Counted from the stretch's first letter, positions 34,775-44,718 are shown. The stretch: DNA of 64,000 nt from Desulfurococcaceae archaeon (GCA_023269825.1 JAGDWI010000001.1:678492-742491), one strand, 5' to 3'. Made by a program: numbers and translations. The notes: generated from the sequence alone by a model not told the origin.

Positions 34775-36507
34775 TGCCGAACCCAGTATTCTACGACTTT
34801 AAACGAGGTATTCTAAGACTATCCGTCCTACTAACACTACTCTTATTCACAGTAACAGGTGTTGGAGTAGCATACTTAGCAACATCGCTACTTGCAACAA
34901 TGCCAACACCTCAGTACTACATTTACTACTCAACCATTGACACTTCAACAAGGGAGTTCAAACTAGAAATAATCTTATTGAACCCAGAGATACGGAGAGT
35001 AGAGGGTGAAGTATCGTATAAACTAGGTTGCATGAATCAAACAGGGATAGTGAATCTAAGCCAAGATCTCGCGAGAGGCGTAATCATTCAAGAAGAATTC
35101 AACGAGAAAAGAAAGGAATTAATAATGATAGTAGATGAGGGCGTTGCGAGAAGCAGCAGTGGAAAAATAACCATTGAGAAAACAATTGGAAAACAGGTAC
35201 CCGAGAACTATACGTGTAGACTATACTTGAACATTACAACTCCCTTTGGCTCGCAGACTATGCCCATAGAAGTGTTTAATGGGCTTGAATATGTACCATT
35301 AGAAATAGGGAATAGGACTATATACATCCTAACTGGTTCACAGCCGAGTTCAGCCACATACCCATTATACTCATCCACCAGTGACTTCATCACATATCCA
35401 GTTTTCAATAGTAGTGTTGCTGGTAGCGCATCAGCATCGATATACTATAATAGACGCTCCGGCGAAGCCTACCTACTTCTATCAATACACAGCGTCTACG
35501 ATGGAGAATTCGAAGTGTATTTAGGGAAACCGGGATTAATTAATACCTTGATAGAACCTGGCAAGCCTAGTGCTATGATTTTAAACTCTAGTCTCGTAGA
35601 CGAGTACTTCAACAAGATAAATATGAAAATCAAGAACGGGATTAGCATAGTTGAGTTTGATACAAGTCTATTCAATAATACGCTTGGACGTCAATCAGTG
35701 TACGCTGTTCTACTCCTATCACGAGACAATGGTACCATGTATAGCATTATAAGGGCGCCAAGTAGCAGTATTCAGAGTGGTCAATCAGCGAGGATGATCT
35801 ATAATCAACTACTGGGTATAGCTGGAATCGGGTTGTTTGCTTTGTTTTTCCCAGTCGTTGTTCTCTACCTCATCTATGTATACGTGGCGAAGCCGAGGTC
35901 TCAGGGAGCACTGGAATTCGTGTTGGCGAGGCCTATTACAAGGCTCCAGTTGTTTGCTACTAGGTACACTGCAGGTGTCCTCGTAGTACTCGTTGCAACT
36001 GGGTTATTCTACATTGCTCTAAGTGCTGCAATATACTTCTTAACCGGGGTTTCAACAAGCCCTACTGGTACACTATTATTATTCGCTGGCTTAGCATCGT
36101 CCTTAATAGCGTTTTACTCACTGTGCTATCTACTAGCATCTCTGACTGGTGGAACGAGGTATATTGTCGCCTCTGTACTAGCCTATATATTATTCGCTAT
36201 GCTATGGAGCCTAGTAGCCCTGGCCTTAACACTCATTACTACTGGGGGCTTTACAACCAACTTCTTCGAGCAGTACGTGAGAGTACAGTACATCTCATAC
36301 TACTTCAACCCATTGAGAATAATGGATTTCACACAATACTACTTCATGGTAAACGAGTTCGGGGAATACAGTTTGATCCCGGGAATTGACCAGGTTATAA
36401 GCGAGGTGGTTTATCCATGGGCTGTAGCATTAAGTACAATAGCATGGATAATCATACCTGTTGTCCTCGCCTGGTTAAAGTTCAAGAAGGCAAGTTTATA
36501 CGCGTAG
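34774..36507 (+). CDS. ABC-2 type permease with large extracytoplasmic domain
   Basis: About 577 residues. One N-terminal membrane helix (LSVLLTLLLFTVTGVGVAYLATSLLA), then a domain of about 300 residues outside, Asn-glycosylation-rich and strand-rich, then five to six C-terminal helices from about 350. GALEFVLARPITRLQLFATRYTAGVL is the coupling segment typical of ABC-2 / NosY-like permeases. The ATG overlaps the stop of the ATPase gene. The large outer domain suggests it handles a surface protein or lipid rather than a small drug. Confidence 0.85.
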   Translation: MPNPVFYDFKRGILRLSVLLTLLLFTVTGVGVAYLATSLLATMPTPQYYIYYSTIDTSTREFKLEIILLNPEIRRVEGEVSYKLGCMNQTGIVNLSQDLARGVIIQEEFNEKRKELIMIVDEGVARSSSGKITIEKTIGKQVPENYTCRLYLNITTPFGSQTMPIEVFNGLEYVPLEIGNRTIYILTGSQPSSATYPLYSSTSDFITYPVFNSSVAGSASASIYYNRRSGEAYLLLSIHSVYDGEFEVYLGKPGLINTLIEPGKPSAMILNSSLVDEYFNKINMKIKNGISIVEFDTSLFNNTLGRQSVYAVLLLSRDNGTMYSIIRAPSSSIQSGQSARMIYNQLLGIAGIGLFALFFPVVVLYLIYVYVAKPRSQGALEFVLARPITRLQLFATRYTAGVLVVLVATGLFYIALSAAIYFLTGVSTSPTGTLLLFAGLASSLIAFYSLCYLLASLTGGTRYIVASVLAYILFAMLWSLVALALTLITTGGFTTNFFEQYVRVQYISYYFNPLRIMDFTQYYFMVNEFGEYSLIPGIDQVISEVVYPWAVALSTIAWIIIPVVLAWLKFKKASLYA

Positions 36508-36600
36508 AGTTCTCCACGTGCTCTTTTTACTCCACGATTCCTTGTTAAAAATCACAGCGGAGAAAAAAATGGAAAAACATTGTTTTCATTGGGGAAAGGT

Positions 36601-37809
36601 TTATAGTGCTTTGTTCTCCTCGAGGAATTCTCTGAGGAGTTTGAATCCTTCTAATAACTCGTTTTCCTTCATTGTCACAAATGTTATTCTTAAGTGGTTT
36701 TTACCTGCTTCCCCGAATATTGAGCCCGGTAGCATAACTACGCCTTTTGACTCTGCTAGCTTCAATGCGAGTTCTACATCGCTTAACTCCATCTTTGATA
36801 TATAAGTGGTCATGTCGGGGAACAAGTACATACCAGCCGTTGGCTTATGTAGTCTTGCCTCTGGAACTAGTTGTTTAAAGCCCTCGTATGCGGCTTCACG
36901 CCTCTTCCTGTAGACTGGTAATACCTCTGCTAGGTATTTCTCCTTGAAACCCATTGCTAAGTAATAATATGCAAGCCACTGCATAGGAACAGGTGCAACT
37001 ATGCCTAGCACCCCTTTCAATTTGACTAGTTCTGGTACTATGTCTCTCGGCCCATATATGTATCCTAGTCTACCACCCGGTATTGCTAAGTCTTTACTGA
37101 AGGAACCGCACACTATTGTATTCTCTAAGCTTGGATCATATCTCTCGATCCAGACGTGTTCTCCTTCAAATATTATGTGCTTGTATGCAACGTCGTAAAT
37201 AACCCAGGCTTTTCTCTCGCGTGCTACTTCTACGATTGTTTTAGCTGCTTCTTCACTAATGATCCTCGATGATGGATTATCGGGACTAGCAAATATTATT
37301 GCTTTAGCTCTTGCACCTAGTTTTTCCTTTATGCACTCGGGATCAGGGTTAAAACCTGTTTCAAAACTCTGTACGCACGTCTCTATTCTTAAACCCAGTA
37401 TTTTGGCGAGATCCCAGTAGACACTATAAGATGGATCTAAAAGCAAGACGCTGTCTCCCTCATTCAGTAGAGATAGTGCTGATAAGTAGAGTGCTTCAGC
37501 TCCACCAGCTGTTACCAGTATCTGGCTCGGTGAAACATCTATTCCACCATACTTCTTGAGATCCTGAGCTATTGCATCCCTGAGCTCCTGTAACCCCTGT
37601 GTAGGCATATACCTGAAATGCTTGAATGGATCTCTCTTAATCATATCCATGAAGTATTCGAGTGCTTCCCTGGATGGAGGTAACCCTGGTTGCCCAGCAG
37701 TATAATCATATACCTTGATCCCTTTTCTAGACAGCTCGTGTGCTTTAGCAACCAGTATTCTATGAGGGTTTGTGGGCAGAGACCTTGCTCTCATAGATGC
37801 TCTGGACAT
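36601..37809 (-). CDS. Class I/II aminotransferase (aspartate aminotransferase-like)
   Basis: About 402 residues. The PLP fold-type I motifs are present: YTAGQPGLPPSREAL, RYMPTQGLQELRDAIA, ILVTAGGAEALYLSALSL, FASPDNPSSRIIS, IYDVAYKHI and the Schiff-base lysine in GSFSKDLAIPGGRLGYIYG. NHLRITFVT near the end holds the substrate-carboxylate Arg. It transfers an amino group between an amino acid and 2-oxoglutarate; substrate range cannot be told. ATG 37809 has GGTG eight bases upstream. Confidence 0.9.
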   Translation of the reverse strand: MSRASMRARSLPTNPHRILVAKAHELSRKGIKVYDYTAGQPGLPPSREALEYFMDMIKRDPFKHFRYMPTQGLQELRDAIAQDLKKYGGIDVSPSQILVTAGGAEALYLSALSLLNEGDSVLLLDPSYSVYWDLAKILGLRIETCVQSFETGFNPDPECIKEKLGARAKAIIFASPDNPSSRIISEEAAKTIVEVARERKAWVIYDVAYKHIIFEGEHVWIERYDPSLENTIVCGSFSKDLAIPGGRLGYIYGPRDIVPELVKLKGVLGIVAPVPMQWLAYYYLAMGFKEKYLAEVLPVYRKRREAAYEGFKQLVPEARLHKPTAGMYLFPDMTTYISKMELSDVELALKLAESKGVVMLPGSIFGEAGKNHLRITFVTMKENELLEGFKLLREFLEENKAL

Positions 37810-37863
37810 GTAAAACACACCTATACAGATATGTAGAGGCCGTAGTTATTTAATAATATTACT

Positions 37864-39210
37864 TTAAATTAACTTGGTTACGAAGTCTTCTAATGAGACT
37901 CCAGGGAACACCGTCTTCTCGCGCCCAATTCTCTCCAATGGTTTCATCAAGTGTTTAAACGCGCTCTTAGGAGGCTGGTATAAGCCGGGCTTAATGCTTC
38001 TTTCCCTTAATACAGCTATTTTCTTAGCGTATGGATCCCTGTACCCGCATTTCCTGCACCTAAATCCTTTCCCTTTACCCATGCTCTCCATAGTGGATCC
38101 GCATAATGGACATTTAGGGTTAACGTAGTCATATATCTCAGTTAACTTCAATACTCTGATTTTCTCCAAGTTAATTGTTTTTCCATGGGAACTACTCGGT
38201 GGCCTCACACATCCCATTACCTCCACGTAATCCCCTATCTCTAGTTTTTCAACGATTTCTCTAAACGACTTAGTGGGCTCATATGCAGCTACATCTATAC
38301 AGCACTCGTTGTCACATAGCTCGAACACTACGTGGCCTCCAATTATGCGTCGAGGTTTAACTTTAACGAATCCTCTGACCTTTACACACATGTAGGGTCT
38401 TACATCGCATATAGATTTAACTTCAAGTAAGTGTGCATCCGTATGTTGATTGGTTCTAAACACCGCTATGTATTCAACTGGTTCATTGATTCTAAGGACA
38501 CTATAAGCTTCGAAGAGAACCCTTGGATCCTCGCCTCTTAATCCAAGTAAAACAGGGTCTGGTCCGTGAGGAGTAATCAGTGGCCTATTCGATTCGTAAT
38601 CGTAATTCAACAACATTTCTTTACCGTAGAGTTCATCCATGGTTTTAATGCTTGTAGAGTCAACTAATCTTGGTTTACCCCAGTATTCGCGGACTCTGTA
38701 GGCTACTAACTCATATGTGTAATCCGTGTTCAACATCGTGTAACCAATAGCTGCGAGTGCTCCTATGATTCCCCTCCTACCTCTCACACTGTAGTACCTG
38801 GTCTCAGAATGTTTACTGAGTATTCGTGAAGCTAGATCTATTGGAACTAAGTCGTGTAGAGCTTTATTCGCAAACCACTCGTAATCCCACGGTATTTCCC
38901 CCACGTGTAAAACAACGCTGGGTTGATTCTTAGAGTCCTTGAACTCACCAGCGTACTCTTCGAGTTTACTTATAATTAACTCCCATATGTCACCTACTGT
39001 TTCCTCGGGTGATGCTTGAAGCCTTATTGATACAGCTCCATTCCCCCTTGTTTTCCATGGAACAGCTGGATTTAATCTTATAAGGTTTAAGTAATCAATG
39101 AATCTAATGTTTTTCTTCTTGAGCTCCCATGCTAGTTGAACAGCGAAGTGAGTTGTACAACCCCCATTTATGGAGTCTACGTCATCTAATCCAATATGTA
39201 CATTAACCAA
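37864..39210 (-). CDS. tiaS: tRNA(Ile2) 2-agmatinylcytidine synthetase TiaS
   Basis: 448 residues. The N-terminus VNVHIGLDDVDSINGGCTTHFAVQLAW is the TiaS signature (kinase-like Asp-rich loop). An OB-fold region follows (about 275-360), and a zinc ribbon ends the protein: CPLCGSTMESMGKGKGFRCRKCGY. TiaS attaches agmatine to C34 of tRNA-Ile(CAU) with ATP, so the tRNA reads AUA. The TTG start follows immediately after the stop codon of the deoxyhypusine synthase gene. Confidence 0.95.
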   Translation of the reverse strand: MVNVHIGLDDVDSINGGCTTHFAVQLAWELKKKNIRFIDYLNLIRLNPAVPWKTRGNGAVSIRLQASPEETVGDIWELIISKLEEYAGEFKDSKNQPSVVLHVGEIPWDYEWFANKALHDLVPIDLASRILSKHSETRYYSVRGRRGIIGALAAIGYTMLNTDYTYELVAYRVREYWGKPRLVDSTSIKTMDELYGKEMLLNYDYESNRPLITPHGPDPVLLGLRGEDPRVLFEAYSVLRINEPVEYIAVFRTNQHTDAHLLEVKSICDVRPYMCVKVRGFVKVKPRRIIGGHVVFELCDNECCIDVAAYEPTKSFREIVEKLEIGDYVEVMGCVRPPSSSHGKTINLEKIRVLKLTEIYDYVNPKCPLCGSTMESMGKGKGFRCRKCGYRDPYAKKIAVLRERSIKPGLYQPPKSAFKHLMKPLERIGREKTVFPGVSLEDFVTKLI

Positions 39211-40185
39211 CTAAGTTCTCCTTGAATAGCATTTAGCTCCAGCAACAATGAGGGGTAGTATTACTGTGGCGTCACCATATACCACAATGCTCTTGGAGCC
39301 GGGTTTTATTTTACCCCAGCTGATTGCTTCTCGTGGATGAGCACCACTTAGACTACCATCATACTCGACAGCTGTAGTAACGTATACTGCGTAATCTAAT
39401 CCTTCTTTGAGCTGAGCCCACCAAATAGTGTGGTGTTTACTTATGCCGCCTCCTATTATCAAGGCACCTAGTTTCCTAGATGAAACAACTAATTCTATTA
39501 TTTTCTTTTCATCCGATATTAAATCCAGCTCTAATCCGAGAGCGTGGTGATTAAATACAACCTGTGATCCAAATGCTCCATCATAAATCCCTGGCACGAA
39601 AATAGGTGTATTGCTCTCATATGCTGACCTAATGATACTGTGTTTATCGTTTATTCTTCTACCGGCTTCGTGCAGAATCTCGCTGACACTCCACCTGCTC
39701 TTAGTTTTCACTAGTTCCTCGAACAGTCTCCGCGCGAATTTTTCAACGGCTAAACCATAGTTCTCTAAGGGTATAAGCACGTTGCCTAATCTATGTATAC
39801 CAATAGTATGTAGCATCGTGTCATCGTAAAACCAGTCTCCTCTATAGTATTTGTAACCAGTGCTTCTAGCTATGTCGTGGTCTATTGCTCCACAAGTTGT
39901 AATAACAGCGTTAAACCATCCTTCACGGATTAACTGTGATAAAACCCCTCTAAGCCCCGTGGATACTATGTTACCTGTAAATGACAGTATTCTCGTTGCA
40001 TCGTGATCTCTTATCATTTCAGCTAATATGATGCTTGCTCTGTAGACGTGTCCAGCCATGAAACCATGAGATTTACCATAGTTCTCCAGTAGTTCACAAA
40101 TACTCGTCTCCGAGCTTACTTCATAGTCCACTATTTCCTCCTTTAAAACCTCGTTTCTAAGAGACTCAACCATCTCCTCAGGCAT
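39211..40185 (-). CDS. dys: Deoxyhypusine synthase
   Basis: About 324 residues. FSFTG-type NAD loop: RILSFTGNIVSTGLRGVLSQL; then TTCGAIDHDIAR, IFVPGIYDGAFGSQV, LIIGGGISKHH, and the active-site block EYDGSLSGAHPREAISWGKIKPGS with the catalytic Lys, followed by VYGDATVILPLIVAG. It transfers the aminobutyl group of spermidine to a lysine of aIF5A. ATG 40185 has GGTG six bases before it. It forms an operon with tiaS, with no gap between the two genes. Confidence 0.93.
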   Translation of the reverse strand: MPEEMVESLRNEVLKEEIVDYEVSSETSICELLENYGKSHGFMAGHVYRASIILAEMIRDHDATRILSFTGNIVSTGLRGVLSQLIREGWFNAVITTCGAIDHDIARSTGYKYYRGDWFYDDTMLHTIGIHRLGNVLIPLENYGLAVEKFARRLFEELVKTKSRWSVSEILHEAGRRINDKHSIIRSAYESNTPIFVPGIYDGAFGSQVVFNHHALGLELDLISDEKKIIELVVSSRKLGALIIGGGISKHHTIWWAQLKEGLDYAVYVTTAVEYDGSLSGAHPREAISWGKIKPGSKSIVVYGDATVILPLIVAGAKCYSRRT

Positions 40186-40255
40186 CGAGTACACCATTGA
40201 TCCATTACTAATAAATACACCTTGTCTTAATGTAGATTTAGGGGTTTAATTATAC

Positions 40256-40927
40256 ATGAGTATGGATGCTAAGACACTGTTAACAACGTTGAAGTATAGG
40301 AGAATACTCATAGGTGAATTATCAAGTCTAACAGGTTACCCTGAGAACACTGTTCGAGCAACTATTCTGAGAAACCTAGACGTCGTTAAGATTAGCGGTG
40401 AGGAAATAGTAGTTGTAAACCCTGTTCAATTAGCTTTAAAACTAGTGTATACTGGAGTTGATTTAAGGAAAATAAGCGAGTACCTTGACTGGAGAGACTT
40501 CGAAGTGCTCTCAACTCATATTTTACAAGAATATGGTTACGATGTATTGCATGAAGTTAAGTTAACTACTCCAGTTAGATTAGAGATAGACGTGTTCGGC
40601 GTTGAATCCTCAACAGGTTTCAGCATCGCAGTGGACTGTAAACACTGGTCCACTGTGTCTAGTAGTAGACTTACGCAAGCTGCAGAATCCCATATTGAGA
40701 GATTAAATAAATTCTCCAAGTATTACTCGTACGCGAAATCAAAGTATAAAGTACTCGAGAAAGCTAAGCACGTGGCCCCAGTAATAGTGACACTTTTAAC
40801 ACCGAAAATAAGAACTCATCGAGGAGTCTTACTTATATCCATAAGCGAGTTTCCGCAGTTTCTACGAGATAGGTACAATGTACTAGATTACTTTGAGGTA
40901 GCTCTTATAGATTTAACCCGGAAATGA
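40256..40927 (+). CDS. Winged-helix plus PD-(D/E)XK nuclease-like protein
   Basis: 223 residues. The N-terminus looks like a winged helix (LLTTLKYRRILIGELSSLTGYPENTVRATILRNL). A nuclease-like core follows: VLSTHILQEYGYDVLHEVK, then RLEIDVFGVESSTGFSIAVDCKHWSTVSSS, with E, D and the (D)CK pattern of PD-(D/E)XK enzymes, close to the Mrr type. It may cut DNA or only bind it. It is divergent from dys and 38 bases upstream of the PCNA gene, so a role in DNA maintenance is possible but not shown. Confidence 0.72.
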   Translation: MSMDAKTLLTTLKYRRILIGELSSLTGYPENTVRATILRNLDVVKISGEEIVVVNPVQLALKLVYTGVDLRKISEYLDWRDFEVLSTHILQEYGYDVLHEVKLTTPVRLEIDVFGVESSTGFSIAVDCKHWSTVSSSRLTQAAESHIERLNKFSKYYSYAKSKYKVLEKAKHVAPVIVTLLTPKIRTHRGVLLISISEFPQFLRDRYNVLDYFEVALIDLTRK

Positions 40928-40965
40928 TTAATAGTTCGACATGGTTTTAAGTTTACGAAGCAAAT

Positions 40966-41727
40966 ATGTATAAGGGTGAGTACTTGCCCCGCATAGTTTT
41001 ACCAGAGGCTAAGTTATTCCGAGACATTATTGACACTATTGGAAATATAGCTGATGAAGTATCATTAATATTGACAACAGATGGTTTAAGCATAAAAGCT
41101 CTAGATGTTGATCAAACGTCTCTAATAGATGTCCTAATACCGAGAGAGATGTTTTTAGAGTACGAGCTTGAAGAAACAGCGAACATCGGCGTATCAATAA
41201 ATAATTTGAAAAAAGTTCTCAAGCACCTTAAGAAAGGCGAAAACCTCTCGATAGAACCAGAGGGAGACTACGTTAAATTCACAATAGCTGCTGGAGGAGT
41301 AGTTAGTAGAATGTTTAAATTCAGGAACCTCGACGTCCCTGTACCAGAATTACCAGATTTAAACTTGAACTTCACGGCGACAGCTAAAATCCTTGCTCAA
41401 TCCGTGAAAAAAGTAGTAGAGGACATTGAGGCTATTGGTGGAAGCACCCAGATAAACGTAACACCGGACGCAGTTATATTTAGATCTGTTGGTGCCGGTA
41501 AACTAGAGGTAAAATTCTCGCAGGGGTCACTGGCTCTCGTGTCATTAGAGGTACAGGAACCCGCTGAATCAGTATACGATACAACGAAACTAGTTAACAT
41601 ACTGGGTATTGCCAGAGTATCAGACGTGGTCACAATTCAATTAGCTAGTAAAATGCCGTTAAAAGCGGATTTCTCAGTTGGACCTGGGAGAATAACGTAC
41701 TTGCTAGCACCTTTTGAGACAGGTTGA
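40966..41727 (+). CDS. pcn: DNA polymerase sliding clamp (PCNA)
   Basis: 253 residues (about 247 with the alternative start). Clamp motifs: EAKLFRDIIDTIGNIADEVSLILTTDGLSIKALDVDQTSLIDVLIP, LKKVLKHLKKGENLSIE, and the C-terminal PLKADFSVGPGRITYLLAPFE. It encircles DNA and tethers polymerase, ligase and nucleases; crenarchaea usually form heterotrimers from several paralogues. The ATG 40966 is close to a TATA-like box near 40943. GGTG five bases before TTG 40984 supports a start that gives the usual family length. Confidence 0.95.
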   Translation: MYKGEYLPRIVLPEAKLFRDIIDTIGNIADEVSLILTTDGLSIKALDVDQTSLIDVLIPREMFLEYELEETANIGVSINNLKKVLKHLKKGENLSIEPEGDYVKFTIAAGGVVSRMFKFRNLDVPVPELPDLNLNFTATAKILAQSVKKVVEDIEAIGGSTQINVTPDAVIFRSVGAGKLEVKFSQGSLALVSLEVQEPAESVYDTTKLVNILGIARVSDVVTIQLASKMPLKADFSVGPGRITYLLAPFETG

Positions 41728-41851
41728 TATCCCCTAAATATAGTTATTTAACCCGTAAGGCGTGAACAGTACTTAACGCTTATAAAAACCTTAAATTATT
41801 TGACTATTGGTGCATACTCAACAAACCCAATAAAACACAGGGGTGGAAAAC

Positions 41852-43024
41852 ATGAGTTCAGAGAGCATTTTCGCTAAAATTCAACCGCAGTCACCTGGAC
41901 AAGAAGAAGTCGTGAAAACCATATCGGATAAAAAAGTGGAGATCATTGGTTTATTTGGTCCAACCGGGTGCGGTAAAAGTTTATTCAGTATACTCTACGG
42001 AATCGACGCGGTTTTATCGGGTAAATTTAGGAGATTCATTATTACGAGGCCTTTAATCGACGTAGTGTCGGGAAAAGAGCTGACTGCCGCCGAGTTCGGT
42101 GAAATGTTCTACAAAGTGATTTCATCGTATGTAGAGGACCTTGTATCAGGTTTCATAGATGCAAGTAAACTACATGAGTTAAATGATAAAGGCTTAATAG
42201 TGTTCGCTGACTCCCACTACTTGAAGGGTAGAACATTCGATGACTCAATAATATTCATAGATGATTCACAAAATCTCCCCGTTGAGAGCGCTATTGAAGT
42301 CATCACTAGAATGGGGCGGAATAGTAGATTAATAGTTGCAGGCGACCCAGTATTTCAGCGGAGTATTGGCAGCAAGGATTCAGCATCACTACTAAGGGAG
42401 CTACTGCTCGGCGAGGAGAACGCGAGAGTCGTAGACCTTGGGTTAAAAGACATAGTTAGACCGGGTGCTAGGAGAGGCATTAAGCTACTATTAGAGTCGA
42501 AAATGAGGAATAGATCCCTCGATGAAACAGAGAAACATATATTATCAACGGTTAGAGTACATGCACCAGACGCTGATGTAGTCACCGTAGTCAACTTAAT
42601 TGATTTAAAGAAGACGTATAATGTAGCAGGTGAACACGCGCCGGATGCACTAATTATCGCTAAAGAAGGCAACCAGGGTAGATTGATTGGTAAAGGCGGT
42701 GAAAGAATAAACGCCATGGAGAAAGATCTTGAAATGAAACTAAGAGCCGTTGAACTATCGCTAGATTTTAAACCCTTGGTTAGAGCAGTACACCCAGTTA
42801 GCTGGGTATACAAACACATAGTTGACGTTGACTTCGCAGGCCCTAACTTAGCTGTGAAAATAGAGAGCGATGCCTATGGTCCATTCGTGGGGCAGAAAGG
42901 CAACTACGTGAGATTCCTGGAAAGCGTTTTCAGGAAACTACTCGACGTTGGTGTAAGAGTATACGAAGTAGAAGTAGCCGAGGAGAAGAAGAAAAGCAGG
43001 GAAAGCAAGTACTCTAAAAAGTAA
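41852..43024 (+). CDS. PhoH-like ATPase with C-terminal KH domains
   Basis: About 390 residues. Walker A is GLFGPTGCGKS, Walker B SIIFIDDSQNLP, followed by RLIVAGDPVFQRS, the PhoH pattern. Near residues 270-310 the KH loop IGKGGERINAMEKDL appears, and a second, GPFVGQKGNYVRFLE, near 345-370. A Lys-rich tail ends the protein. KH domains bind single-stranded RNA or DNA, so it is probably an RNA-related ATPase or helicase. GGGGTGG lies 5 bases before ATG 41852, and a TATA box (CTTATAAAAAC, near 41778-41790) lies upstream. Confidence 0.88.
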   Translation: MSSESIFAKIQPQSPGQEEVVKTISDKKVEIIGLFGPTGCGKSLFSILYGIDAVLSGKFRRFIITRPLIDVVSGKELTAAEFGEMFYKVISSYVEDLVSGFIDASKLHELNDKGLIVFADSHYLKGRTFDDSIIFIDDSQNLPVESAIEVITRMGRNSRLIVAGDPVFQRSIGSKDSASLLRELLLGEENARVVDLGLKDIVRPGARRGIKLLLESKMRNRSLDETEKHILSTVRVHAPDADVVTVVNLIDLKKTYNVAGEHAPDALIIAKEGNQGRLIGKGGERINAMEKDLEMKLRAVELSLDFKPLVRAVHPVSWVYKHIVDVDFAGPNLAVKIESDAYGPFVGQKGNYVRFLESVFRKLLDVGVRVYEVEVAEEKKKSRESKYSKK

Positions 43025-43042
43025 TTTTTACTGGGGTAACAA

Positions 43043-44647
43043 TTATATTTCTCTAGGCATATAGTTCTCTACAATATACTCTGGTTTTTCGCGGAGAATC
43101 CTCATAGCTTTAGGCAAGTACTCGATAACTAACTCTGGTGTTACACCATCTTCTCCTACATCAATTGCGACGAGGTCGCCAGCTAGCCCATGTACAAGAA
43201 CACCCATTCTAGTAGCTGATCCAGGGTCTCTGAGTCCAATACCATACATTGCTGCAATTGCACCATTTAAGACATCGCCCATTCCAGCTTTAGCCATACC
43301 TGGGTTACCAGTCATATTAATGTACACGTAGCCATCTGGGTAACCAATTAGAGAGTGCGCTCCCTTCAAAACCATATAGGAATTAAACTCTGTTGACGCT
43401 TTACGTAGGCAACCTACTGGATCCTCCTGTACATCAGATGTATTTACTCCAGTTAACCTAGAGAACTCCAGTAAGTGTGGCGTTAGAACTGTGGCGGAAC
43501 TCCTCTTCTTCAATAAATCAGGGTTCTTCGATAATGCAGTTATTCCATCACCATCAACTATAATTGGTTTATCAACGGATTCCACTAACATTCTAATTAA
43601 CTCCTGTGTCTCGTTATTCAGTGATAACCCAGGTCCAATGATAACGATGTCTACTCCATGTTCCTCGATGATCTTGATTATTTTACTGTGGCTGGATAAA
43701 GAAAGAGTGCCCTCCGTTGTTTCATCCATTGGGTGATACACTACTTCACTACACTTTGACGCTAATACATGCACAATACTTGCAGGAGTAGCGAGCCTAG
43801 CGTACCCTCCTCCAGCTTTGAGAAAAGAGTAAACCGTGTAGTATGGGGCCCCATAGTAATATCTAGCTCCTGAAACAGCTAGTAGTTTACCAAAAGTACC
43901 TTTATGCCCCCACTTAGTTCTCTCCGGTAAAGGTAATGGGAGATTTAGTTCCGTCTTCAAGTTTTCAAATATACTAGGTGGATATGATAACTTGGAGACA
44001 TATAGTTTACCGCAGTAGTAGTGGCCCGGGTACAGTATATTCCCGTATTTAGGTGAACCAAACGTAATAGTGTAGTGTGATCTCACGGCGACTCCTCTTA
44101 CCTTACCATTACTTGCATCAATGCCGGAAGGTATGTCAACGCTAACAATGATCCCTTGGTGTCTGTTAATTAAATCTATGACTTCTCTATATAGGCCCGT
44201 AACATCACCCTTCAACCCTATACCTATTAAGCCAACGACTACTACCTCACTACCATTAATGGATTTCTCCAAGTACGAGAGCTCCTCCTTACTCTTAACT
44301 ACTTGAGTCTTAATACCCATTTTGACTACTGCTTCATACATGGTTTTAGCTGGTTCCCTGTATTTACCCGGATCCCCGATTATGAAGACTTCGACTAATC
44401 CCCCTGCAGCGTGTAATCTTCTAGCTGCAACTAGGGCGTCGCCACCATTATTTCCAGTACCAGCGATAACCGTGAATTTTCTACCCTTTACTCCAATTTG
44501 GGAAACTATGACATCGTAAACCGCTGTCCCCGCTTCCTCCATTAACATTAAGTGACTAACACCATATTTCACTGCTTCCTCATCAATTATCCGCATCTCT
44601 TCAACACTACATACCTTGAAGCAATGATTCGACAAGAAACTCCCCAT
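43043..44647 (-). CDS. nnrDE: Bifunctional NAD(P)H-hydrate epimerase / ADP-dependent NAD(P)H-hydrate dehydratase
   Basis: 534 residues, a fusion. The YjeF N-terminal epimerase domain covers about 1-215 (MRIIDEEAV, VIAGTGNNGGDALVAARRLHAAG, VSVDIPSGIDASNG). The ribokinase-like dehydratase follows (GAPYYTVYSFLKAGGGYARLAT, VIIGPGLSLNNET, NMTGNPGMAKAGMGDVLNGAIAAMYG with the catalytic Asp). It repairs damaged NADHX/NADPHX: epimerises the R form and dehydrates the S form with ADP or ATP. It converges with the PhoH gene with 18 bases between stops. Confidence 0.95.
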   Translation of the reverse strand: MGSFLSNHCFKVCSVEEMRIIDEEAVKYGVSHLMLMEEAGTAVYDVIVSQIGVKGRKFTVIAGTGNNGGDALVAARRLHAAGGLVEVFIIGDPGKYREPAKTMYEAVVKMGIKTQVVKSKEELSYLEKSINGSEVVVVGLIGIGLKGDVTGLYREVIDLINRHQGIIVSVDIPSGIDASNGKVRGVAVRSHYTITFGSPKYGNILYPGHYYCGKLYVSKLSYPPSIFENLKTELNLPLPLPERTKWGHKGTFGKLLAVSGARYYYGAPYYTVYSFLKAGGGYARLATPASIVHVLASKCSEVVYHPMDETTEGTLSLSSHSKIIKIIEEHGVDIVIIGPGLSLNNETQELIRMLVESVDKPIIVDGDGITALSKNPDLLKKRSSATVLTPHLLEFSRLTGVNTSDVQEDPVGCLRKASTEFNSYMVLKGAHSLIGYPDGYVYINMTGNPGMAKAGMGDVLNGAIAAMYGIGLRDPGSATRMGVLVHGLAGDLVAIDVGEDGVTPELVIEYLPKAMRILREKPEYIVENYMPREI

Positions 44648-44718
44648 TAGAGATTCAATCCTCCTAGACTAATACATTTTTATTCTCGACGTGTTTATTT
44701 AATGTATGGTGTAATGTA

